NCBI GenBank assembly: GCA_011620445.1
Contig: WOZB01000106.1
Span: 1 to 5,961 of the forward strand
Source: Anaerolineaceae bacterium
GTDB lineage: Bacteria > Chloroflexota > Anaerolineae > Anaerolineales > Anaerolineaceae
Length of the DNA: 5,961 nt
Direction: 5' to 3'
The position numbers were made by a program, and so were the translations under genes. Under the pieces are notes generated by a model that had not been told where the DNA came from, did not search any database, and saw nothing but the letters and a program-made list of their open reading frames with translations. Below, in pieces: positions 1 through 5,947 of this stretch (position 1 is the stretch's first letter; each line of letters begins with the position of its first letter).

Positions 1-1
1 G

Positions 2-94
2 ATCGAGTTTGCTCAAGGCGAAGGCCACAGCAAGCAAGCTGCCGAAAAAAATGCCGCTGAGGAAGCTCTCCAAAAACTGGAGTTTAAGGAATGA
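2..94 (+). CDS. rnc: Ribonuclease III, C-terminal end (partial, 5' part outside window)
   Basis: Only the last 30 codons are present, ending in TGA at 92-94. The reading frame gives a peptide with the pattern GEGHSKQAAEKNAAEEALQ followed by KLEFKE. This matches the last helix of the double-stranded-RNA-binding domain of RNase III, where G-x-G-x-S-K-x-x-A-x-x-x-A-A-x-x-A-L is the conserved signature for backbone contacts with dsRNA. RNase III cleaves double-stranded RNA in rRNA precursors and some mRNAs in the cytoplasm. The catalytic domain lies left of the window and cannot be judged. The following smc gene starts one base after the stop, and rnc-smc adjacency is common in bacteria, which supports the call. 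Another dsRBD protein is possible but much less likely in this position. Confidence 0.87.
   Translation: MEFAQGEGHSKQAAEKNAAEEALQKLEFKE
86..90 (+). promoter_or_regulatory. Shine-Dalgarno of smc, inside the end of rnc
   Basis: AAGGA at 86-90 lies five bases before the ATG at 96 and overlaps the last codons of rnc. This decides the smc start and implies translational coupling with rnc. Confidence 0.7.
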
Positions 95-95
95 G

Positions 96-3000
96 ATGCA
101 AGAAAAATTAGCCTCCCTTGAACTGCAGGGGTATAAAACTTTTGCCAGACAGTGCGCGATGCAATTCCCGGCGCGCATTACCGCGATCATAGGACCAAAT
201 GGATCTGGGAAATCAAACATAGCAGACGGTATTCGTTGGGTTTTAGGCGAGCAATCCTATTCCATTCTCAGGGCTAAACGTACAGAGGATTTGATCTATT
301 CGGGTTCGGAACTCAGATCCAGGTCTGGGATGGCAGCAGTATCCATTGTTTTCAATAATGCCGATGGATGGCTGCCAATCGATTATGAGGAAGTGGTTTT
401 AACCCGGCGGGCATACCGCGATGGGCAGAATGAATACCTGCTCAATGGGCAGCGGGTGAGGTTGAAAGATATTCATGAATTGTTGGGAAAAACGGGCCTG
501 GGTGACCACACCTACACCATTATTGGGCAAGGATTGGTGGATGTTGCCCTCTCCATTAAACCAGATGAACGCAGAAAGTTGTTCGAAGAAGCTGCCGGCA
601 TCGGGGTTTACCGCACCAGGAAAGAAGAAGCTCTAAAACGGCTGGATGTATCCCAACGCAACCTTGAACGAGCAAGTGATATCGTAGATGAAATCAAACC
701 CAGGCTGCGCAGTCTTGAACGGCAGGCGGCCAGATTTGGCGAATACCAGATCGTACAGGAAAATCTGCAGAAGAACCTGAGGGATTGGTACGGTTACCAT
801 TGGTACAAAGCACAAGAAGAAATCGAGGCAACTAAAACTGCCCTGGAAAAAGCAGAGAAGGATTCAAGCGTTGCGGTTGAGAAGTCACAGGGTCAGCAGA
901 CTGCTCTGGAAAATCTCCGGGAGAAAATCCATCTCAAACGAATTGATGTAGATGCTTTGCACCTGACTATGCAAAAGCTTCATGAAGCCATTCAGCTTAA
1001 ACATCAGGAGATGGCAATCCTGGAAGAACGCAACCAGGCTTTGAATCGCAGTATTCAACAATTGGAGGCCGATAAGGGCACGTTGATCGAAGTATTGCAG
1101 TCAGACACTCAGAACTTCGAAACCCTAAAAGCTGAAATTCAAAATCTCGAAACGGCCATTGCAGAAACCCAAACCGCGAAAGATGCCAGCTGGCAGAAAT
1201 TGGATGCCAGCATAAAAGAACGTCAGAGCCTGGATAAGCGGCGGGGTGAATTGCAAGGTCAGTTGGTAGCTGCAGAAAAAGAATTGGTCGTCTTCCGCTC
1301 ACGTCAGCAAGACTTAACTGAGCGCCTGGAAACATTCCAAAGCCAAAAGATCAACCATGCAAATTCGCTGAAAGAAATGGATCTGCAGGAGCAAGCTGCA
1401 AAAGAAAACCTGAACCATTCTGAGGAAGCACTCCATGGCATCGAATTAATTCAAAAGGAAATTGAATCCCAACGGGCAAAACTAAACGAGGAACGCGCAG
1501 AACTTGCGAAGCAGCTTGACCAGAATCTTACTCAAATAAATCGATTGAATGTTGAGAAAAACAAAGCCGGCAATCGCTTGGACCTGCTCAACCAAAGCCA
1601 GGCGTCACTTGCAGGCTACTCGGAAGGCGCAAAAGGCCTCTTGAAGCTGGCCGCTCAGAAGAAAACCCCTGGCTTGACCGACCTGGCAAGTAAGCTGGAA
1701 ATTCCTCAGGAATATGAAGTAGCTATCGCCGCTGCCCTTGGTGAAGCCCTGGACGTGCTGGTTTTGGGTAATGGCACCAACCTGGAAGAAACCTTGCAGG
1801 GATTGGGCAGAGAAGTAAGCGATCGCGTGGCGGTTACGGGGCTAAACTGGGGCAGTAACAGTGGTCCGAAAATGCAAGAATCGGTTGAAGGCCTTATTGG
1901 CCTCGCCAGTGAGATTGTCAAAACAAGCAATGGTCTTGAGCCAATTTTGGAGCGCTTGCTTGGGAATTACTTGGTAGTAAAAGATCTGGCAGTTGTTGAA
2001 ACTGCACGCAAAGCCAACCCGGCTATGAACATCGTCACATTAGCGGGCGAAGTCTATCTCAACAACGGAGTTGCTCTGCTTGGCAAAGTAAAAACGGGCG
2101 GCAAAGTTAGCTATCTGCGTACTCGTAAGGAATTGGAAGCAGAACTTAAGGCGGTTGAACTTGAATTTGAGAAAGCTGGGATTGTCAGCAAAGCCTTGCA
2201 AATTCAAAAAGAAGCTCTGCAAGCTCAGTTTGATCAACTCGCTCAAAAAGAATCAACCATTCGGGAAAAATATACAAGCTCATTGCAGACAAAGAACAGT
2301 GCCAGCTTAAGCCTGGCCAAGCTGAGCAATCAACGCGACTGGCTTAAGCGCCAATTGGAAACTCTGGAAAAAGAATTGACTTCCGCTGGTGAAACCCTGG
2401 TCAAGCTCGAAGGTTCTATCAGCGCAAAGGAAGCGGCAGTTAAAACGTTGATGCAGAATATCGACGAAATCCGCAATTTGCAGAGAGAAAGGCAGACTGA
2501 CGACCTGCAACAAATTTTCAGTAACCTGGAGACAGAGCTTAAAGTGCTCAGCCAGCGCTTGACATTACGCCAGACTAGCCTGAAGGAAGCTGAACAGCGC
2601 CTGAAATCCGAGCAAATAAGGGCCTCAGACCTCGAAAGGCGCCTGGAGGCCAATGCTACAGCTGCACAGGTAATTGCCGAACAAATTAAGCTTCTCCGCG
2701 AAGGTTTGGAAGCTGCGAATGAGCAAGCAAAAGCCATGCAGTCTCAGGAATTGGATCCGCAAATCGCCGCACTCACAAAGCTTGAAAACGAGCTTGAAAC
2801 CTTGCAAGCAGAAGTTAGTTCGAGCCAAAAAGAGCTTTCCAATCGCGATCGCTTGGTCACTCATTTCCAGTTGGAGCTTGCCCGGCAGCAAGAAAAACTG
2901 AACGCACTGCGTTCGAGGATCGATGACGATTTCGGTCTCATTGAATTTGAATACCGCAATACCTACCCTGTACTCACACCATTGCCCTTTCCGGACATGG

Positions 3001-3701
3001 TGATTGAGACGCTTTCAGAGGTACAGGAATTACCTGAAAGCATAGATGAGGAAATCAGGGAGCTCAAGGCTCAGATCCGGCGCATGGGGACTGTAAACGT
3101 GGAAGCCCAGTCTGAATATCAGGAAGTGAAACAGCGTCTCACTGACCTGACAACTCAAATCAAGGATCTGAATGCTGCCATTGAAGATATTAAAAAAATG
3201 GTCGTAGACCTGGATGAAATCATGCGCAAGGAATTCACGGCCACATTTAATGCTGTTGCCGTTGAATTCTCAAGGATGTTTGCGCGCCTTTTCAATGGCG
3301 GATCTGCTAAGTTGATCCTTTCGGATAACGAAGACCCCATTGAAGGTGGCATTGAAATTGAAGCCAGGCTGCCCGGTAAACGCGAGCAAGGCCTGGTATT
3401 GCTCTCCGGTGGAGAAAGAAGTTTAACCGCTGTGGCATTGGTCTTCGCCCTGCTAAAAATTTCTCCGACCCCGTTCTGTATCCTGGACGAAGTAGATGCG
3501 ATGCTGGATGAATCCAACGTAGGGCGCTTCATTGATCTGCTCAAAGACCTTTCCCATGACACGCAGTTCATCCTGATCACTCACAATCGCAATACCGTCC
3601 AGGCGGCGGACGTAATTTATGGAGTTACGATGGGCAAGGATGGGGCAAGCCAACTCATGAGCCTTAAGCTGGAAGAAGTTGATGCGACTTTTTTGAAATA
3701 A
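96..3701 (+). CDS. smc: Chromosome segregation protein SMC (complete, 1201 aa)
   Basis: SMC is the ATPase core of the bacterial condensin that organises and helps segregate the nucleoid, acting as a homodimer with ScpA and ScpB. All expected parts are visible. Near the N-terminus are the Walker A loop GPNGSGKS (33-40), an arginine-loop region RAKRTEDLIYSGS and the Q-loop glutamine (Q145, in IIGQG). Next comes a long Glu/Lys/Gln-rich coiled coil (about 165-515), a globular hinge (about 515-675) and a returning coil (about 675-1000). The C-terminal head has the MGTVNVEAQSEY motif, the ABC signature LSGGE (1103-1107) and Walker B CILDEVDAMLDE with D1131 and catalytic E1132. The length is at the upper end of normal for the family (about 1150-1200). 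The frame is open upstream to a TTG at 9, but that start would overlap rnc. ATG 96 has a good Shine-Dalgarno and begins directly before the conserved LASLELQGYKTFA strand. The ATPase looks intact. The only oddity is a divergent glycine motif in the hinge. There is no ftsY after it. Confidence 0.97.
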   Translation: MQEKLASLELQGYKTFARQCAMQFPARITAIIGPNGSGKSNIADGIRWVLGEQSYSILRAKRTEDLIYSGSELRSRSGMAAVSIVFNNADGWLPIDYEEVVLTRRAYRDGQNEYLLNGQRVRLKDIHELLGKTGLGDHTYTIIGQGLVDVALSIKPDERRKLFEEAAGIGVYRTRKEEALKRLDVSQRNLERASDIVDEIKPRLRSLERQAARFGEYQIVQENLQKNLRDWYGYHWYKAQEEIEATKTALEKAEKDSSVAVEKSQGQQTALENLREKIHLKRIDVDALHLTMQKLHEAIQLKHQEMAILEERNQALNRSIQQLEADKGTLIEVLQSDTQNFETLKAEIQNLETAIAETQTAKDASWQKLDASIKERQSLDKRRGELQGQLVAAEKELVVFRSRQQDLTERLETFQSQKINHANSLKEMDLQEQAAKENLNHSEEALHGIELIQKEIESQRAKLNEERAELAKQLDQNLTQINRLNVEKNKAGNRLDLLNQSQASLAGYSEGAKGLLKLAAQKKTPGLTDLASKLEIPQEYEVAIAAALGEALDVLVLGNGTNLEETLQGLGREVSDRVAVTGLNWGSNSGPKMQESVEGLIGLASEIVKTSNGLEPILERLLGNYLVVKDLAVVETARKANPAMNIVTLAGEVYLNNGVALLGKVKTGGKVSYLRTRKELEAELKAVELEFEKAGIVSKALQIQKEALQAQFDQLAQKESTIREKYTSSLQTKNSASLSLAKLSNQRDWLKRQLETLEKELTSAGETLVKLEGSISAKEAAVKTLMQNIDEIRNLQRERQTDDLQQIFSNLETELKVLSQRLTLRQTSLKEAEQRLKSEQIRASDLERRLEANATAAQVIAEQIKLLREGLEAANEQAKAMQSQELDPQIAALTKLENELETLQAEVSSSQKELSNRDRLVTHFQLELARQQEKLNALRSRIDDDFGLIEFEYRNTYPVLTPLPFPDMVIETLSEVQELPESIDEEIRELKAQIRRMGTVNVEAQSEYQEVKQRLTDLTTQIKDLNAAIEDIKKMVVDLDEIMRKEFTATFNAVAVEFSRMFARLFNGGSAKLILSDNEDPIEGGIEIEARLPGKREQGLVLLSGGERSLTAVALVFALLKISPTPFCILDEVDAMLDESNVGRFIDLLKDLSHDTQFILITHNRNTVQAADVIYGVTMGKDGASQLMSLKLEEVDATFLK

Positions 3702-3732
3702 CCAGACTTCTCTTACGCAGGAATTGCTAATC

Positions 3733-3766
3733 AAAAAGAGACTGAACATTTTCAGTCTCTTTTTTT
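3733..3766. terminator. Bidirectional rho-independent terminator between smc and the isomerase gene
   Basis: A perfect 14-bp inverted repeat (3733-3746 with 3751-3764) surrounds a CATT loop. Its core is AGAGACTGAA/TTCAGTCTCT. On the plus strand it ends in a seven-T run (3760-3766), and on the minus strand the A run 3733-3737 supplies five Ts. It lies 31 bases after the smc stop and 17 bases after the isomerase stop on the other strand, so it can end both converging transcripts. Confidence 0.92.
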
Positions 3767-3783
3767 GTATCTAATCGAATGCT

Positions 3784-5166
3784 TTACTGAGTAGCCAGTC
3801 CTTGCTCAATGATTGTTTGAAGCTGTGGAGGTACTACCGGCTCGTTAGGAACCATCTCAATCCAGGTAGGTTCAATTGTAATGTCGCTGCGCTGGGCTTT
3901 TAATTCCTTTAACCATTCGGTAAATTTGGTGTACTTCATCTCCTCAAATTTCGTTTGGTCAACGGGGTTTACGGCTCGTCCGACAAGTTGGATCAGATGA
4001 AAACCGAATTGGGTTTGGACAGGAGCACTGATTTCACCTACTTGCGTAAGCGTGAAAGCGGCATTCAAGAAATCCTTATCCCAGTTTTGGTCTTCAAGAC
4101 CCATCCAGCCGAGGTCACCGCCGTTATCCTTGGTGCCATCGGTGCTGTACGTTTTGGCGACTTCAGCGAAGTCAGCACCGGCTTTGATCTCATCCAGGGC
4201 TTTTTTAGCTTCGTCTTCAGTGGCAACGATGATGTGACGTACCCAAACTTGTTCCTGTTCGGGTTTCATATCTTTGGTTAATTCTGCCAGAACTTTGTCA
4301 CGCAGCATTTGTGCATGGACGAGTTTTTCCATGTCATTGAGGGTCAAGCCATACGCTTTAAGCATATCGGCATAATTCTTGACTTCTTTGGCAAAGACCT
4401 GGGTGGTAAAGACCGTAGGCGTTGGTGTAATGGAGGGTATTGAGGTTGGTTCAGCGCTGGTGGGAGTTACCTGATCAGCTGCTTGTGTAGGCAATGCCTG
4501 CGCGGTTGCTGTTTCAAGGCTTGCAATTGCGGTTTCGGTGCTAGCAATCTGAGTGGGGTCAAGGGTTGGGACGGGGGTTGACGTTTCGGTTGGTTTGATG
4601 ATTGCCAGTTGTGTTTCGGAGAGTGTTGGGGTGGCAACCGTTGTGGGCGTAATCGTTGGTACAAGGGTTCCATCCGGATAGAAATTGAAAACTTTTTGAA
4701 TCTCGAGTTTTAACTCTTCATCAGAAACTTTGATACCAAGCTTATCAGCTTCTTCCTTGATCAACCGATCTTCGATCATGCGGTCGAGTACGGTTTTGCC
4801 ATAATTGGCGGGATTGTTTAACTGGTCCACCAAATTTTTAGCAGTGGACATAAAGCTTCCGCCCATTGAACCAAACATTTGGCCGTATTCAGCGTAGCTG
4901 GCGGCCTGGTTCAGGGTGGTAAGCCGTGAATAGCGGACTTCGTTTTCAAATTCGCGAGCCGTAATTTTCTTGTCGCCTACGAATGCTACAGCCTTATTAG
5001 GCTGTATGTAGAGCTGATTCACCAGAGAATAGACGACCAAAACCAACACAGCCAGCAGGACTGTGCCGCCAATAATCATGATGGTACGAATCTGCCGCTG
5101 CTCTTTTTCCTGACGGACCATGTGCTTGCGGGTAACCAGCTTTGGCTGTTCGGATTGTTTTGCCAT
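3784..5166 (-). CDS. Membrane-anchored PpiC/SurA-type peptidylprolyl isomerase with Thr/Pro-rich linker
   Basis: This 460-residue protein is a predicted parvulin-type prolyl isomerase and chaperone acting on exported proteins outside the membrane. A basic N-terminus (1-27) precedes one hydrophobic segment (about 28-50, IMIIGGTVLLAVLVLVVY), followed by the extracytoplasmic part. There is no lipobox cysteine, so it is anchored by an uncleaved helix. Residues about 58-165 look like a SurA-type N-terminal chaperone domain (VGDKKITAREFENEV; VLDRMIEDRLIKEEADKLGI). A low-complexity Thr/Pro/Ala segment (about 170-252) interrupts it. The helical part then resumes (about 255-300) and leads into the PpiC rotamase domain (about 305-396), with VRHIIVATEDEA, GADFAEVAKTYSTDG, GGDLGWMG and FGFHLIQLVG as family motifs. 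The start has a weak Shine-Dalgarno (AGG, six bases upstream) and lies 11 bases after the rpsR stop, so translation may depend on the upstream genes. The substrate is unknown. PrsA or SurA labels would overstate the evidence. Confidence 0.9.
   Translation of the reverse strand: MAKQSEQPKLVTRKHMVRQEKEQRQIRTIMIIGGTVLLAVLVLVVYSLVNQLYIQPNKAVAFVGDKKITAREFENEVRYSRLTTLNQAASYAEYGQMFGSMGGSFMSTAKNLVDQLNNPANYGKTVLDRMIEDRLIKEEADKLGIKVSDEELKLEIQKVFNFYPDGTLVPTITPTTVATPTLSETQLAIIKPTETSTPVPTLDPTQIASTETAIASLETATAQALPTQAADQVTPTSAEPTSIPSITPTPTVFTTQVFAKEVKNYADMLKAYGLTLNDMEKLVHAQMLRDKVLAELTKDMKPEQEQVWVRHIIVATEDEAKKALDEIKAGADFAEVAKTYSTDGTKDNGGDLGWMGLEDQNWDKDFLNAAFTLTQVGEISAPVQTQFGFHLIQLVGRAVNPVDQTKFEEMKYTKFTEWLKELKAQRSDITIEPTWIEMVPNEPVVPPQLQTIIEQGLATQ
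4411..4659 (-). other. Thr/Pro-rich low-complexity linker within the isomerase
   Basis: Residues about 170-252 of the isomerase consist mainly of Thr, Pro, Ala and Ser, with short irregular units such as TPTTVATPT, STPVPT and SITPTPT. No exact tandem DNA repeat is visible. The segment separates two parts of what looks like one chaperone domain. Similar TP-rich linkers are frequent in exported proteins of Anaerolineae (family knowledge). A flexible, possibly O-glycosylated spacer is an inference. Confidence 0.8.
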
Positions 5167-5177
5167 ATTTTGCCTGT

Positions 5178-5483
5178 TTATTCTTTGTTGTAGTTATCGG
5201 TCCAAAGATCGCCTGCAAATGGGATCAGGGCGATGTGGCGGGCATTCTTCACTGCGGTCGCAATTTCACGCTGGTGCAATGCACAACATCCGGTTTGACG
5301 GCGAGGGCGAATTTTGCCAGTTTCATTGACATAACGGCCGATAATTTCGGTGTTTTTATAATCAATTTTGAGATTTTTATCTGAGCAGAATTGGCAGAAT
5401 TTTGGTCTGGAAACATACTGGCGGCGATTGCCACCTTCTTTGTCACCACGATTTTCACGGGGGGTGTAAGGTCTTTCAGACAT
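5178..5483 (-). CDS. rpsR: 30S ribosomal protein S18 (zinc-type, extended N-terminus)
   Basis: S18 binds the central domain of 16S rRNA as a heterodimer with S6 in the small-subunit platform. The 101-residue product contains the conserved S18 core: KFCQFCSDK, IDYKNTEIIGRYVNETGKI, then PRRQTGCCALHQREIATAVKNARHIALIPF. A CxxC pair (C30, C33) together with C66/C67 and H70 suggests the zinc-binding (C+) form of the protein. The family is usually about 75-80 residues. Here a basic, Gly/Arg-rich tail of about 25 residues precedes the core and a short DLWTDNYNKE tail follows it. The ATG at 5483 is preceded by a strong GAGGAG six bases upstream, so the N-terminal extension looks genuine. It lies 12 bases after the rpsF stop, and the Shine-Dalgarno fills that gap. 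ssb, often found between these genes, is missing. Confidence 0.96.
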   Translation of the reverse strand: MSERPYTPRENRGDKEGGNRRQYVSRPKFCQFCSDKNLKIDYKNTEIIGRYVNETGKIRPRRQTGCCALHQREIATAVKNARHIALIPFAGDLWTDNYNKE

Positions 5484-5487
5484 TTTT

Positions 5488-5495
5488 AGCTCCTC
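5488..5495 (-). promoter_or_regulatory. Shine-Dalgarno of rpsR
   Basis: On the minus strand the rpsF stop TAA is followed at once by GAGGAGCT and then four A bases before the rpsR ATG. The strong site fixes the rpsR start and makes an S18 without its N-terminal extension unlikely. Confidence 0.75.
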
Positions 5496-5780
5496 TTAGT
5501 CCACACGGACGATAATGTGGCGCATCACCTGTTCGTTGTAACCCAGGGCGCGTTTGATGTTGACAATTTCAGTTGGACTGGAAGTGAATTGGACCAGTAC
5601 ATAATAGCCTTCGCGGGATTTATTAATTGGATAGGCCAGCTTGCGTTTGCCCCACTTATCGGTTTTTGTTATTTCACCTTTTCCAGTAGAAATAAGTTTT
5701 TCGATCGTTTCGACAGCTGCCGCAGTGGCCGCTTCGTCCAGGTCTGCCTGGAGAATGTACACAAGTTCATAATTATGCAT
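5496..5780 (-). CDS. rpsF: 30S ribosomal protein S6
   Basis: S6 forms a heterodimer with S18 on the 16S rRNA central domain. The 94-residue product has the family's normal length and features: the opening strand HNYELVYILQADLDE, the conserved WGKRKLAYPI (43-52), the strand EGYYVLVQF (57-65) and the ending strand VMRHIIVRVD. The frame stays open to an ATG at 5876. That upstream ATG has no Shine-Dalgarno and would add 32 residues unlike S6, whereas the ATG at 5780 gives the canonical M-x-x-YE start. The Shine-Dalgarno AAAGGAG for this start lies 10 bases upstream in a hairpin loop. It is the first gene of the rpsF-rpsR-isomerase operon. Confidence 0.96.
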   Translation of the reverse strand: MHNYELVYILQADLDEAATAAAVETIEKLISTGKGEITKTDKWGKRKLAYPINKSREGYYVLVQFTSSPTEIVNIKRALGYNEQVMRHIIVRVD

Positions 5781-5785
5781 GCGTT

Positions 5786-5802
5786 CGAGGCTCCTTTCCT
5801 CG
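5786..5802 (-). promoter_or_regulatory. Shine-Dalgarno of rpsF presented in a hairpin loop
   Basis: The minus strand reads CGAGG-AAAGGAG-CCTCG, a perfect 5-bp stem whose 7-base loop is exactly the Shine-Dalgarno. The last base of the site is 10 bases from the ATG, a little longer than ideal. Folding could shorten the effective distance or limit ribosome access. Confidence 0.6.
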
Positions 5803-5808
5803 GGTTTG

Positions 5809-5839
5809 CTCCGTTTGGCCACCGTGGGTGGGTACGGAG
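5809..5839 (-). ncRNA. Candidate S6:S18 autoregulatory leader element
   Basis: The minus strand can form an outer 6-bp stem, CTCCGT/ACGGAG (5839-5834 with 5814-5809). Next comes an asymmetric internal loop (AC opposite CCAA) and an inner 5-bp stem CCACC/GGTGG (5831-5827 with 5823-5819) closed by a CAC loop. It sits just before the rpsF Shine-Dalgarno. rpsF mRNAs of many bacteria carry a leader structure bound by the S6:S18 complex that mimics the 16S rRNA site, so position and shape fit. I have not been able to test it against the covariance model, and the conserved CCG of the known motif is not clearly placed. Confidence 0.45.
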
Positions 5840-5851
5840 TGGAAGGTTGGT

Positions 5852-5869
5852 ATTCAGGTATCCCTGAAT
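5852..5869 (-). other. Small perfect hairpin in the rpsF leader
   Basis: ATTCAGG-GATA-CCTGAAT on the minus strand is a perfect 7-bp stem with a 4-base loop. No T run follows, so it is not a terminator. It may stabilise the 5' end of the leader or help fold it. Confidence 0.5.
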
Positions 5870-5880
5870 TTAACATGAGA

Positions 5881-5908
5881 AGTCTATCACTTTTTTATGG
5901 ATAAACAA
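5881..5908 (-). promoter_or_regulatory. Possible promoter of the rpsF operon
   Basis: On the minus strand TTGTTT (5908-5903) lies 16 bases before TAGACT (5886-5881), which is preceded by TG one base upstream as in extended -10 promoters. The matches to TTGACA (three of six) and TATAAT (four of six) are weak. If used, transcription would start near 5875 and give a leader of about 95 bases. Confidence 0.25.
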
Positions 5909-5947
5909 GAGGCTGACCCAAAAGCAAGTTGTATCAGCCTCTTTTTT
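5907..5947. terminator. Terminator-like hairpin at the right edge
   Basis: A perfect 10-bp stem AAGAGGCTGA/TCAGCCTCTT (5907-5916 with 5934-5943) has a 17-base loop. On the plus strand it is followed by TTTTTTG and more Ts. On the minus strand the tail is weaker (TTGTTTAT). No plus-strand gene precedes it, so it probably ends a minus-strand gene beyond the window. Its better tail nevertheless points the other way. Confidence 0.6.

Noticed and set aside
9..95. N-terminal extension of SMC from the TTG at 9
   Set aside because: The added 29 residues are the rnc coding region read in another frame. They resemble no SMC N-terminus, and ATG 96 has its own Shine-Dalgarno.
2330..2737. Minus-strand open frame of 135 codons inside smc
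   Set aside because: It is a Ser/Arg/Leu-rich shadow of the coiled-coil codons, with no recognisable domain. The other antisense frames in smc are of the same kind.
1819..2852. Two GCGATCGC octamers (1819-1826 and 2845-2852), as in the cyanobacterial HIP1 repeat
   Set aside because: Two copies inside codons of one gene are too few to claim over-representation, and nothing else suggests cyanobacteria. A genome-wide count would settle it.
3955..4281. Plus-strand open frame of 108 codons opposite the isomerase PpiC domain
   Set aside because: It overlaps a well-supported conserved domain in antisense and shows no family motif of its own.
4411..4659. Repetitive-looking DNA as a tandem repeat or CRISPR array
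   Set aside because: The repetition is at the amino-acid level (Thr/Pro). The DNA units are irregular, with no fixed repeat and spacer lengths.
5028..5085. Lipoprotein signal on the isomerase
   Set aside because: The hydrophobic segment is not followed by a cysteine in a lipobox, so an uncleaved membrane anchor fits better.
5517..5867. Plus-strand open frame of 116 codons opposite rpsF and its leader
   Set aside because: It mirrors the conserved S6 gene, has no recognisable domain and lacks a convincing ribosome binding site.
5781..5876. N-terminal extension of S6 from the ATG at 5876
   Set aside because: There is no Shine-Dalgarno before it, the added 32 residues do not match S6, and the region is explained by leader hairpins.
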